Assembly: GCA_036574215.1 (NCBI GenBank)
Contig: JAINCR010000046.1
Location: 1 to 53,156 of the forward strand
Direction: 5' to 3'
Source of the DNA: Caldisericaceae bacterium
Lineage (GTDB): Bacteria; Caldisericota; Caldisericia; Caldisericales; Caldisericaceae
Length of the DNA: 53,156 bases
Under the pieces are notes generated by a model. It did not search any database, was not told where the DNA came from, and saw only the letters and a list, made by a program, of their open reading frames with translations. Position numbers and translations under genes: made by a program. Shown here piece after piece: positions 22,735 through 30,680 of the stretch (within the stretch, counting starts at the first letter, position 1; every line of letters starts with the position of its first letter).

Positions 22735-22740
22735 ATTTTA
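22735..22740 (-). promoter_or_regulatory. -10 box placing the transcript start at the miaA GTG (leaderless)
   Basis: TAAAAT on the minus strand (22740-22735) lies six bases before the GTG start; a TTAAAA at 17-base spacing could serve as -35. Confidence 0.5.
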
Positions 22741-22835
22741 CCAAATTTTGAAGAATTTTTTAATTTATAGCCTTATAAGACAAACAATATTTAAAACACT
22801 TGCAAAAAATTGGATTTTTGAGAAAATAGATTGGG

Positions 22836-23672
22836 ATGAAAATATTTTTAGACATAATTAATAGCATTGGGACAAAAACCATCGTTCTAAGTGTAATAGA
22901 TATCCTCATAGTGAGTTTAATATTTTACTTTGTTTTAAAAGCCATTTACAACACAAGGACTTTACAACTTGCAGAAGGAATTGCACTTTACTTTATAGGT
23001 ATATTTATCATTTCTTATTTATCAGATAAACTTGGCTTAACAACACTTCACTTCCTTACAAGTAATCTAATAAACTACTCTTTTACCTTCCTTCCATACC
23101 TACTTGTGGTGGTTTTTCAACCAGAATTGAGAAAATGGTTTACAGGCCTTGGAAAGGGTATTAAACTACAAGAATTAGAAACAGAAGAAGATTATAGGTC
23201 AATTATTGAAGAAATTGTAAAGAGTGTAAATACAATGTCTTTAAATAAAATAGGGGCACTTATCGTTATAGAAAGAGAGGTCCCACTTTCTGAATATCTT
23301 GAAACAGGTGTTGAAGTTGGAGCAAAAGTAAAAGCAGAAACTCTTACAACGATATTTTTCCCAAGTTCTCCTCTTCACGATGGAGCAGTAATAATAAGAA
23401 AAGGAGTAATCGCTGCAGCAAGATGCGTTCTACCACTCTCAATGGATAAAGAACTTGATAAAGAAGACATCGGGACTCGTCATCGGGCGGCATGTGGTAT
23501 AACTGAAGAAAGTGATGCAGTTGGGATAGTTGTTTCAGAAGAAACTGGTATAATTTCACTTGCAGTAAGAGGAAAATTAACAAGATATCTATCTCCTCTT
23601 GAACTAAGGGGAATGCTTTTGGTAATGGTAAGACCTGCTTTTGAAAAAAAGGAAACGGTGAAGAAGGGATGA
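22836..23672 (+). CDS. cdaA: Diadenylate cyclase CdaA (c-di-AMP synthase)
   Basis: 278 residues: three membrane spans (residues ~15-90) and then a DAC domain. The active-site motifs LHDGAVIIR and GTRHRAACG are intact. It makes cyclic di-AMP from two ATP, used in potassium and cell-wall homeostasis. The gene overlaps cdaR by 4 bases (ATGA), the standard pairing. In many Firmicutes glmM follows; here the next genes are ogt, truB and ribF instead. The ribosome binding site is weak (TTGGG right before ATG). Confidence 0.95.
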   Translation: MKIFLDIINSIGTKTIVLSVIDILIVSLIFYFVLKAIYNTRTLQLAEGIALYFIGIFIISYLSDKLGLTTLHFLTSNLINYSFTFLPYLLVVVFQPELRKWFTGLGKGIKLQELETEEDYRSIIEEIVKSVNTMSLNKIGALIVIEREVPLSEYLETGVEVGAKVKAETLTTIFFPSSPLHDGAVIIRKGVIAAARCVLPLSMDKELDKEDIGTRHRAACGITEESDAVGIVVSEETGIISLAVRGKLTRYLSPLELRGMLLVMVRPAFEKKETVKKG

Positions 23673-24853
23673 AATTTTTACATAGAATCTTTAACATTAA
23701 AGTGGTTGCCGTGCTTATAGGTATTGCACTTTGGTATTATGTAAGCATTACTCAAGGTCCACTAATTACAAAAACATTTAACAATGTTCCAGTTGTCCCC
23801 ATAAACTTACCGCAGGAAACATACATACAAAATAACATTAGTCCTATTTCTATTGTTGCTGAAGGACCAAGTAAAATCATCCTTGGTTTGCATAATACAG
23901 ATTTCTTTGCCTCAGTAGACCTATCAGGGAAGGCAGAAGGTAATTACAACCTCGATGTCGAAGTGCGACCTCCAACAAATGCAATAAAAATTAAATCATA
24001 TAGTCCCCAAAAAGTCTTTGTAGCAGTTGAAACTATTACAAGCAAAACATTCACTATTACAAGCGAATTTGTTAATACACCTTTACTACAGCAGATTTAC
24101 CCATCAATCCCAATTATAACACCATCAACAACTTTGATTAGCGGACCAACTTCAGAACTCGAAAAAATTAAAAGAGTGTATGTCCAAATTGATCTATCAA
24201 AAATTACTACTGCAACAACGCTTACCCTTCCACTATTGGTTGAAACAACAGATGCAAGCACTTTAAAGAATATTTACCTAAATCCATCTAATGTTGTTGT
24301 AAAATTAAACATATCTTCAAGTACTGCATTTATAACACTTCCAATTATTCCAGAAATTTCTTCTGCGCCATTGTATAACTTTGGAATAAAAAATATAAGT
24401 GTTGACCCATCTGTAATAACTGTAAGTGGACCTATAAACATAATTTCCAATTTGCAATCAATTCAAACGCAACCAATAGATGCATCCAAAATTACCCAAT
24501 CAACAAAACTTGATGTAAAATTGGCTAAAATTGAAAACATCACATATCCTTTTGATACTTGCAGTGTAACAATAGATGTAGAACCACTTGTTTCAAAAAC
24601 ATTTACCATTCCTGTTAGTGTGACTACACAACAAGGAAAACAGTTCTCCCTTTCACAGGATAATGTAAACATAGTCTTAAAAGGCTTTAAGAGCGTTATT
24701 GACTCCTTGCAAACAGATTCAATAAAATGTTCTATTGATGCTTCTTCTCTTGATAACGGCTCTTATACCCTTCCAGTAGTTGTATTGGGAGTCCCTCAAG
24801 ATGTTATTCTTGAAACTATCACCCCGTCAAGCTTAGAGGTTAGAATATATTAG
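23669..24853 (+). CDS. cdaR: CdaR/YbbR-domain regulator of CdaA
   Basis: 394 residues. One N-terminal membrane anchor (residues ~10-28) is followed by four YbbR-like beta domains outside the membrane. Repeated features such as SKTFTI and the pattern V-x-G-P occur about every 80 residues. CdaR binds and modulates the CdaA cyclase encoded immediately upstream. Length and domain number fit the family. The gene is translationally coupled to cdaA. Confidence 0.92.
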   Translation: MKFLHRIFNIKVVAVLIGIALWYYVSITQGPLITKTFNNVPVVPINLPQETYIQNNISPISIVAEGPSKIILGLHNTDFFASVDLSGKAEGNYNLDVEVRPPTNAIKIKSYSPQKVFVAVETITSKTFTITSEFVNTPLLQQIYPSIPIITPSTTLISGPTSELEKIKRVYVQIDLSKITTATTLTLPLLVETTDASTLKNIYLNPSNVVVKLNISSSTAFITLPIIPEISSAPLYNFGIKNISVDPSVITVSGPINIISNLQSIQTQPIDASKITQSTKLDVKLAKIENITYPFDTCSVTIDVEPLVSKTFTIPVSVTTQQGKQFSLSQDNVNIVLKGFKSVIDSLQTDSIKCSIDASSLDNGSYTLPVVVLGVPQDVILETITPSSLEVRIY

Positions 24854-24854
24854 T

Positions 24855-25325
24855 ATGCAAACATTAAAAATTGATTATGCAGGTACCCCAATAGAAGTAG
24901 ATACAGAACATTACCTAATAAAAGGAGTTAGATTTGTTAAAGATGCAAATTCTCATTACAAAAACGAAGAATTTGAAAAACTCGTAAAAGGTGAAAAATC
25001 CATTTTTACAATAGATTTTAATGTAATAAAACCAGATATAAAAGACATTCTATTTGAAGTAGCAAAAATTCCTTTCGGCTTTGTTTCAACTTACGGTGAT
25101 ATATCTTTAAAAGTCTTTAAAACGAAGAGATATTCGCGTTTTGTTGGATTTGCCCTTGCAAAAAATCCGCTGCCAATTGTAATACCATGCCATAGAGTTG
25201 TTGGTTTTGATTTAACTTTACACGGTTTTACAGGTGGACTTTATCTTAAAGAAAAACTACTTACGGCAGAAGGAGTTCAATTAAAAAATGGAAAAGTTGA
25301 AAAACGCTTTCTTATTAGTTTCTAA
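24855..25325 (+). CDS. ogt: Methylated-DNA--protein-cysteine methyltransferase
   Basis: 156 residues. The C-terminal domain has IPFGFVSTYGDIS, then VGFALAKNPLPIVIPCHRVV with the acceptor Cys in P-C-H-R, and LHGFTGGLYLKEKLL. It repairs O6-alkylguanine by taking the alkyl group onto this Cys, a one-use reaction. The N-terminal ~70 residues are short and divergent. It starts 1 base after cdaR and overlaps truB by 38 bases, so it is part of the same operon. Confidence 0.93.
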   Translation: MQTLKIDYAGTPIEVDTEHYLIKGVRFVKDANSHYKNEEFEKLVKGEKSIFTIDFNVIKPDIKDILFEVAKIPFGFVSTYGDISLKVFKTKRYSRFVGFALAKNPLPIVIPCHRVVGFDLTLHGFTGGLYLKEKLLTAEGVQLKNGKVEKRFLISF

Positions 25326-26145
25326 ACCATACGGGATTACTTCAAGGAAACTTTTAAACGAAATTGGCAAAGCATTGAGCATCAAAAAAATTGGGCATCT
25401 TGGAACACTTGACCCAATGGCAACTGGGCTATTGTTTATTGCAACAGGAAAATATACTCGCCTTCTTCCCTATGTTGATTTAGATACAAAAGAATACATC
25501 ATTGAAATTACTTTTGGTATAGAAACTGATACTTGGGACACACAAGGGAAAATCATTAAGAAGGAAACTGTAAATATCAAAGAAGATGATCTTCTTAAGA
25601 TACTTCCACAATTTGTGGGTGAAATTAAACAGAAAGTGCCGTTTTTTTCTGCAAAAAAGATCAAAGGCATTGAACTATACAAACTTGCAAGAAAAGAGAC
25701 GTTTATAGAAATTTTCAAACGAGCAAAGATACTTGATATAGAATATATGTGCTTTAAAAACAATAAACTCATTTTAAAAGTAGCGTCTGAAAAGGGTGCC
25801 TACATGAGAGCACTTGCATACGAAATAGGAGAAAAGCTAAATGTCCCTGCTACACTTTCTGCAATTGTAAGGACAAAGATAGGCAATCTCTCAATTGAAG
25901 ATGCAACCACACTAACGAAACTTAGAAATAATGACTTTTCAAAAGGTATTATTAACCCTATGTCAGTAATCTCGCTTCCATCAGTTATTTTAAGAAACAA
26001 AACTAATTATATGTTAGGTAAACCAGAATCAATTGATAATGTGCTCGTGTTTGACGATAAGAATTCTTTTATTGGTATTGGGAAAGTAGAAGAGAATAGT
26101 ATTACACCTAAGATACTTATTGATGAAGATACTAAAACAATTTGA
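25288..26145 (+). CDS. truB: tRNA pseudouridine-55 synthase
   Basis: 285 residues. LLVSKPYGITSRKLLNE and IGHLGTLDPMATGLLFIATG (with the catalytic Asp) are the classic TruB start; KQKVPFFSAKKIKGIELY and SEKGAYMRALAYEIGEKL follow. It makes pseudouridine in the T-loop of tRNA. The pairing truB-ribF is widespread. It starts within ogt at a site with AGTTC/AAAAAATGG context and no strong ribosome binding site, consistent with coupling. Confidence 0.95.
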   Translation: MEKLKNAFLLVSKPYGITSRKLLNEIGKALSIKKIGHLGTLDPMATGLLFIATGKYTRLLPYVDLDTKEYIIEITFGIETDTWDTQGKIIKKETVNIKEDDLLKILPQFVGEIKQKVPFFSAKKIKGIELYKLARKETFIEIFKRAKILDIEYMCFKNNKLILKVASEKGAYMRALAYEIGEKLNVPATLSAIVRTKIGNLSIEDATTLTKLRNNDFSKGIINPMSVISLPSVILRNKTNYMLGKPESIDNVLVFDDKNSFIGIGKVEENSITPKILIDEDTKTI

Positions 26146-27064
26146 CACTTTTAAACATAGCACAGCAGTTACAATTGGAATGTTTGATGGTGTCCATATC
26201 GGACACAGGAAACTAATAGAAGAAACCTTTAATCAAAGCGAAGAGTTAAAATTAGTCCCATTGGTTTATACATTTTCAATGCATCCACTAAAAGAGAAAA
26301 AAAGAGCACTCATCACAACATTAAACGAAAAATTATTTTTAGTAGAAAAACTCGGGATTGATGTTTGTTATGTTGCTAACCTTGATAACAAATTTATGAA
26401 ATTATCCCCTTTAGAGTTTGTTGAAAAAGAATTAATTGAAAGGCTCAATACAAAAGTAGTCGTTGTAGGAGAAAATTTCAGATTTGGATATAAGAAAAGT
26501 GGAGATATAAACACCCTAATTACACTTGGCAACCAATTCAAAATAAAAGTTATTACTGTTGAGCCTATAACGGTAGATGGTTATATTGTGTCAAGCTCTC
26601 TTATACATGATATAATAAAGGAAGGTGACATAGAAAAAGCCAATAAACTTTTGGGACACACATTCTTCGTGCAAGGAGTAGTTGAAAAAGGTAAGGGATT
26701 AGGGAAACATCTTGGCTTTCCTACAATAAACCTAAAATTTGAAAATCACAACAAGTTATTACCACCAAACGGAATATACATAACTTTAACAGAGATAGAT
26801 AAAGAAATATTTAGAAGTGTTACAAACGTTGGCTTTAACCCCACTGTTGAAGATCAAAAACGCATTCACATTGAATCACATATCATTGATAAAGAAGGAA
26901 ATTTTTACGAACAATTTACAAGGGTACATTTTATACAAAAAATAAGAGAAGAGATAAAATTTGACAATTTAAAAGCTTTGCGTCTTCAGGTTGCAAAAGA
27001 TATAGAGATAACAAAAGCATTCTTTCAAGAGCACAATGTGGACTCTATAAAAGTATATTTTTAA
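26120..27064 (+). CDS. ribF: Bifunctional riboflavin kinase/FAD synthetase
   Basis: 314 residues. N-terminal FAD synthetase domain: TIGMFDGVHIGHRKLIEE, VVVGENFRFGYKKSGD and the YIVSSSLIHDIIKEGDIEKA segment. C-terminal riboflavin kinase domain: VEKGKGLGKHLGFPTINL, LLPPNGIYIT, NVGFNPTV and IHIESHIID. It phosphorylates riboflavin to FMN and adenylylates it to FAD. The start overlaps truB by 26 bases. This is the last gene of the cdaA operon; no clear terminator follows. Confidence 0.95.
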   Translation: MMKILKQFDTFKHSTAVTIGMFDGVHIGHRKLIEETFNQSEELKLVPLVYTFSMHPLKEKKRALITTLNEKLFLVEKLGIDVCYVANLDNKFMKLSPLEFVEKELIERLNTKVVVVGENFRFGYKKSGDINTLITLGNQFKIKVITVEPITVDGYIVSSSLIHDIIKEGDIEKANKLLGHTFFVQGVVEKGKGLGKHLGFPTINLKFENHNKLLPPNGIYITLTEIDKEIFRSVTNVGFNPTVEDQKRIHIESHIIDKEGNFYEQFTRVHFIQKIREEIKFDNLKALRLQVAKDIEITKAFFQEHNVDSIKVYF

Positions 27065-27153
27065 AATTTTTCAACATCATTTCTTCTTTCATAATTCCTT
27101 CACAATCAAAAGTTATAATCAATTGCAGTTAAAAAATTCATAGGAGGTGAAGC

Positions 27154-27927
27154 ATGAAAAAATGGATGTTAGGATTAATTGTTGGTGTAATGGTCTTTGG
27201 TATTGTTGCTTCTATTTTTACAGCAACTAATGCCTATGCATGGGGAAACCCTAATGAAGAATTCTCTGGTTTTGGATCAAGAGTACAACAAGCTTTTAAA
27301 AGAGGTTTTAGGCTTGGTGTAGAGTATGGCATAAACCAAGATGTTGCAAATTTTCTTGGAATTACATTAGACCAACTGAGAAGTGAAATAAAGTCTGGTA
27401 AAACTCTTGCAGCAATTGCAACCGAACATGGTAAAACAGAACAAGAACTCATTAACTTCATCGTAGCAAAAGAGAAAGCAATCTTAGACGATGCTTTAAA
27501 AACTGGAAAGATTACACAAGATAGATACAATGCCATGATTGCAAATCTTGAAGCAAGAGTAAAAGAAAGAGTAGAAACAACCGCACAGTTTAAAGCAAGA
27601 TCAAGAGTAAAACAAGCTTTTAAAAGAGGTTTTAGGCTTGGTGTAGAGTATGGTATAAACCAAGATGTTGCAAATTTCCTTGGAATTACATTAGACCAAC
27701 TGAGAAGTGAAGTAAAGTCTGGTAAAACTCTTGCAGCAATTGCAACCGAACATGGTAAAACAGAACAAGAACTCATTGACTTCATCGTAGCAAAAGAGAA
27801 AGCAATCTTAGACGATGCTTTAAAAACTGGAAAGATTACACAAGATAGATACAATGCCATGATTGCAAATCTTGAAGCAAGAGTAAAAGAAAGAGTAGAA
27901 ACTACTCCACATGTAGGAAGGCCGTAA
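27154..27927 (+). CDS. Secreted protein with two near-identical 108-residue repeats
   Basis: 257 residues. A signal peptide (residues 1-30, ending near NAYA-W) is followed by two tandem copies of a helical domain: QAFKRGFRLGVEYGINQD, FLGITLDQLRSE, GKTLAAIATEHGKTEQEL and KTGKITQDRYNAMIANLEAR. The pattern L-G-I-x-x-x-x-L-x-x-x-x-x-x-G-K-T-L-A-x-I-A is shared with many secreted clostridial proteins of unknown function. The repeats differ at only a few positions, and the DNA period is 324 bases (27291 and 27615), so the duplication is recent or kept uniform by gene conversion. AGGAGGTG supports the ATG, and a TATAAT lies at 27114. Confidence 0.85.
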   Translation: MKKWMLGLIVGVMVFGIVASIFTATNAYAWGNPNEEFSGFGSRVQQAFKRGFRLGVEYGINQDVANFLGITLDQLRSEIKSGKTLAAIATEHGKTEQELINFIVAKEKAILDDALKTGKITQDRYNAMIANLEARVKERVETTAQFKARSRVKQAFKRGFRLGVEYGINQDVANFLGITLDQLRSEVKSGKTLAAIATEHGKTEQELIDFIVAKEKAILDDALKTGKITQDRYNAMIANLEARVKERVETTPHVGRP

Positions 27928-27956
27928 AATTACACTGGTACTTTTTTCTTACCTTA

Positions 27957-27993
27957 CCTCCTTGCAAACTTGCAAGGAGGTTTTTATTTTTTT
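27957..27993 (+). terminator. Strong intrinsic terminator
   Basis: CCTCCTTGCAA (27957-27967) and TTGCAAGGAGG (27970-27980) form a near-perfect stem followed by TTTTTATTTTTTT. It ends the transcript of the repeat protein. Confidence 0.93.
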
Positions 27994-28031
27994 GTAAAAA
28001 GTCAATATAATAAGTTGGTAGGAGGTGGAAT

Positions 28032-30635
28032 TTGAAAGGATTTATCAAAAAATCGTTATTGATTACCATTGTGATAATTTTTGTTTTTGTATCCTTAGGA
28101 GGAGTATTAATCTTTAACTTCTTTGGAAAAAATACGCCAACCAATAACTTAACTCTTATAGGTAGTCAATTTTTAACAAAAAGCATTGTAAGTGCAAACA
28201 ACCTTCCAAGTGATAAACTTGATTTTTCTATTAATGCACCTCAATACCAACTGCCACTTAATTTATCATCAATTAAAAATCTCAATACAGTTATCAATAA
28301 GCTTGAAATTAAAGAAATTCCAGATGAATTACTTTCAAAAAATGGTTTTGTTGTGTTTAAAACCGCAGGCTTGCTTAAAGATACTAAAATATACACCGCT
28401 TACTCTGAAACTGCCCCACTTTCACCTGAAAACGATTTTACAGCCTTTTATAGAGCCTTGAACGATAACAAAATACCTGTATTTATAACTTCTGACTCAG
28501 TTCTTCACCTTTTTCACATCTTTTTTGACCTAACCCTCAAGCAAATAGAAGAAAAAACATTCTTCAATTACCTATGGGACATAAGCAAAACTTTATTTGA
28601 TGAATCGGTAAAAGATTATGAAACTTCTTCAGGAGAACTTAAAGAAGCTTCTAAAAGAAACGTTGCCTACTTTGCCGTTGCCTTAAATTTACTAAAACCG
28701 AAAGAAGATCAAATTTTAACAGATGAAAAATTAAAAGAATTATACTGTCAGGAATGGATGTCAGATGAAGAGTGTAAGCAGATCATTGAAATGCAAAAAA
28801 CGAATTTAAATGTTTTTTCAAAAGATTCTCTTTTACGCTACTCTTTTACAACACCTTCTTATGTTCAAGATTTGGTTAATAAAGAACTTTCTCTTATTGA
28901 AAATCACTCTGGTTTTGCACGATCACCAATATTCATCTATAAAGAAGATTATTCACAATACGTCCCAAGAGGACACTATACTTCAAAAGAATTACTTAAA
29001 AACTACTTTAAAGCCTTAATGTGGTATGGAAGAATGACTTTTCTTTTAAAAGGTTCTAATAAGATAAAACCCGGAGAAACTGAATGTGGGGGATATGAAG
29101 GGATTATATCAACTTACGATGCAAAGATTCAAACATTGCAATCTTCTCTTATTACTCTACATTTCCTTGCAAATGAAGATGTTCAGAAAAAATGGTCTTC
29201 CATGTATGCATTAACAAGCTTTTTTGTGGGAGTTTCAGATGATCTTGGACCCGAAGAGTATGGTAAAAGTATTGCTGAAATTTTAGGAAAAGATACAGTA
29301 AATATAGATGATTTAACTAAAAAACTTCCCCAAATTGAAAGCACTCTAGAGAAGCTTCCATACGAACCAAAAATTTACAGTGGGCTTGGAGAGTGTGAGA
29401 TGGTAATGCCTTGTCCACCGTTAACTGACGAAGATATTCAAAAATTAAAGGTAGAGGCAAAAGAACTACTTTCACAAACAAAAGGCTTTAGATTAATGGG
29501 GCAGAGATTTACAATTGACTCTTGGGCTTTTTCTGAAATTGTATCTCCTTACTCGGGAGAATACACGGGAGAAAAATCTCCTCTTCCAACAGATAACCTG
29601 CCATTTACCTATACATGGAATGATGAATACCCTGACGAAAAAGAAAATAGGCCATTTACATGGGTTAAGACGCTCGTAAAATTCTGTGGAAACACGGGAA
29701 GAGAAGTAAGAGGATTCCCAAGAGGGCTTGATCTTATGGCAGTTATGGGCTCTGAAAGGGCTTACGAAATCTTAAAAGAGATAGGTGATACAAACTACTC
29801 AGATTACGATAAAAAATTCAAAGAAATTAAATCTTATTTTGACTCAATTTCATATGAAGAGTGGAACAAAAATCTATACACAAGTTGGCTATATTCCTTA
29901 AAGGCACTTCTTGAACCTTTTGATAAAGGATACCCTACGTTTATGCAAACTAAAGCATGGCAAGACAAAGAACTTACAACCGCACTATCTTCATGGACAG
30001 AACTTAGACACGATACAATCCTCTATGTGAAACAGAGTTATACAATGGCTGAAAAAGGTGGAGATTTAGAAGAGCCTATTACAGGTTATGTAGAACCGAT
30101 GCCACAACTCTATAAAAGGATGATAAACATGGTTAACATTGCTAAAGACGGATTGAATAAATTAATTCCAGATGAAGAAACAAAATCGGGGATTAACTAC
30201 CAATTGGAAATGTTTTTAGAGAACCTGAATAGACTCTACGAAATTTCTAAAAAGGAACTTACAGGCACCCCACTTGATGTAAGTGATGCCTATTTTATTG
30301 GGTATTTTGGAGACAGACTTGAAGGCTTAATTAAGTTCATTTTTAGAGAGGAATCAAACTTTAAACTTCTTGAATCTTCTGTAGTTGCAGATGTCCATAC
30401 AGAGGGAAACACAAAACTTGTCCTTGAAGAAGGAACAGGTTTTATAGACACGATGCTTGTTGCCGTTAAAACTCCTGAGGGAAACATACACATTACTGTA
30501 GGACCTGTCTTTTCATATTACGAATTTAAAGAAAAAATGGAGGATAGACTCACAGACGAAAAATGGAAGGAAATGCTTTTAAAAGGAAATGTCCCTGAAG
30601 AGCCTGTATGGGTTAAATCGTATAAAGGAAACTAA
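28032..30635 (+). CDS. DUF3160-family secreted/anchored protein
   Basis: 867 residues from TTG at 28032, supported by AGGAGGTGG nine bases upstream. It has one N-terminal membrane segment (residues ~8-32), then a large extracellular domain with PVFITSDSVLHLFHIFFD, FMQTKAWQDKELTTALSSW and a WTELRHDTILYVKQSY segment that I associate with the DUF3160 family. The biochemical function of the family is unknown. The protein is rich in helices, with Cys pairs in ELYCQEWMSDEECKQ and GECEMVMPCPP that could form disulfides. The next gene, a Memo-CapA fusion, is also extracytoplasmic and starts 45 bases later, so the two may act together. Confidence 0.8.
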   Translation: MKGFIKKSLLITIVIIFVFVSLGGVLIFNFFGKNTPTNNLTLIGSQFLTKSIVSANNLPSDKLDFSINAPQYQLPLNLSSIKNLNTVINKLEIKEIPDELLSKNGFVVFKTAGLLKDTKIYTAYSETAPLSPENDFTAFYRALNDNKIPVFITSDSVLHLFHIFFDLTLKQIEEKTFFNYLWDISKTLFDESVKDYETSSGELKEASKRNVAYFAVALNLLKPKEDQILTDEKLKELYCQEWMSDEECKQIIEMQKTNLNVFSKDSLLRYSFTTPSYVQDLVNKELSLIENHSGFARSPIFIYKEDYSQYVPRGHYTSKELLKNYFKALMWYGRMTFLLKGSNKIKPGETECGGYEGIISTYDAKIQTLQSSLITLHFLANEDVQKKWSSMYALTSFFVGVSDDLGPEEYGKSIAEILGKDTVNIDDLTKKLPQIESTLEKLPYEPKIYSGLGECEMVMPCPPLTDEDIQKLKVEAKELLSQTKGFRLMGQRFTIDSWAFSEIVSPYSGEYTGEKSPLPTDNLPFTYTWNDEYPDEKENRPFTWVKTLVKFCGNTGREVRGFPRGLDLMAVMGSERAYEILKEIGDTNYSDYDKKFKEIKSYFDSISYEEWNKNLYTSWLYSLKALLEPFDKGYPTFMQTKAWQDKELTTALSSWTELRHDTILYVKQSYTMAEKGGDLEEPITGYVEPMPQLYKRMINMVNIAKDGLNKLIPDEETKSGINYQLEMFLENLNRLYEISKKELTGTPLDVSDAYFIGYFGDRLEGLIKFIFREESNFKLLESSVVADVHTEGNTKLVLEEGTGFIDTMLVAVKTPEGNIHITVGPVFSYYEFKEKMEDRLTDEKWKEMLLKGNVPEEPVWVKSYKGN

Positions 30636-30680
30636 TTTTTAAAACCGATGAAATTAAAAAGGGGCAAGTAAGTTAAAGGG

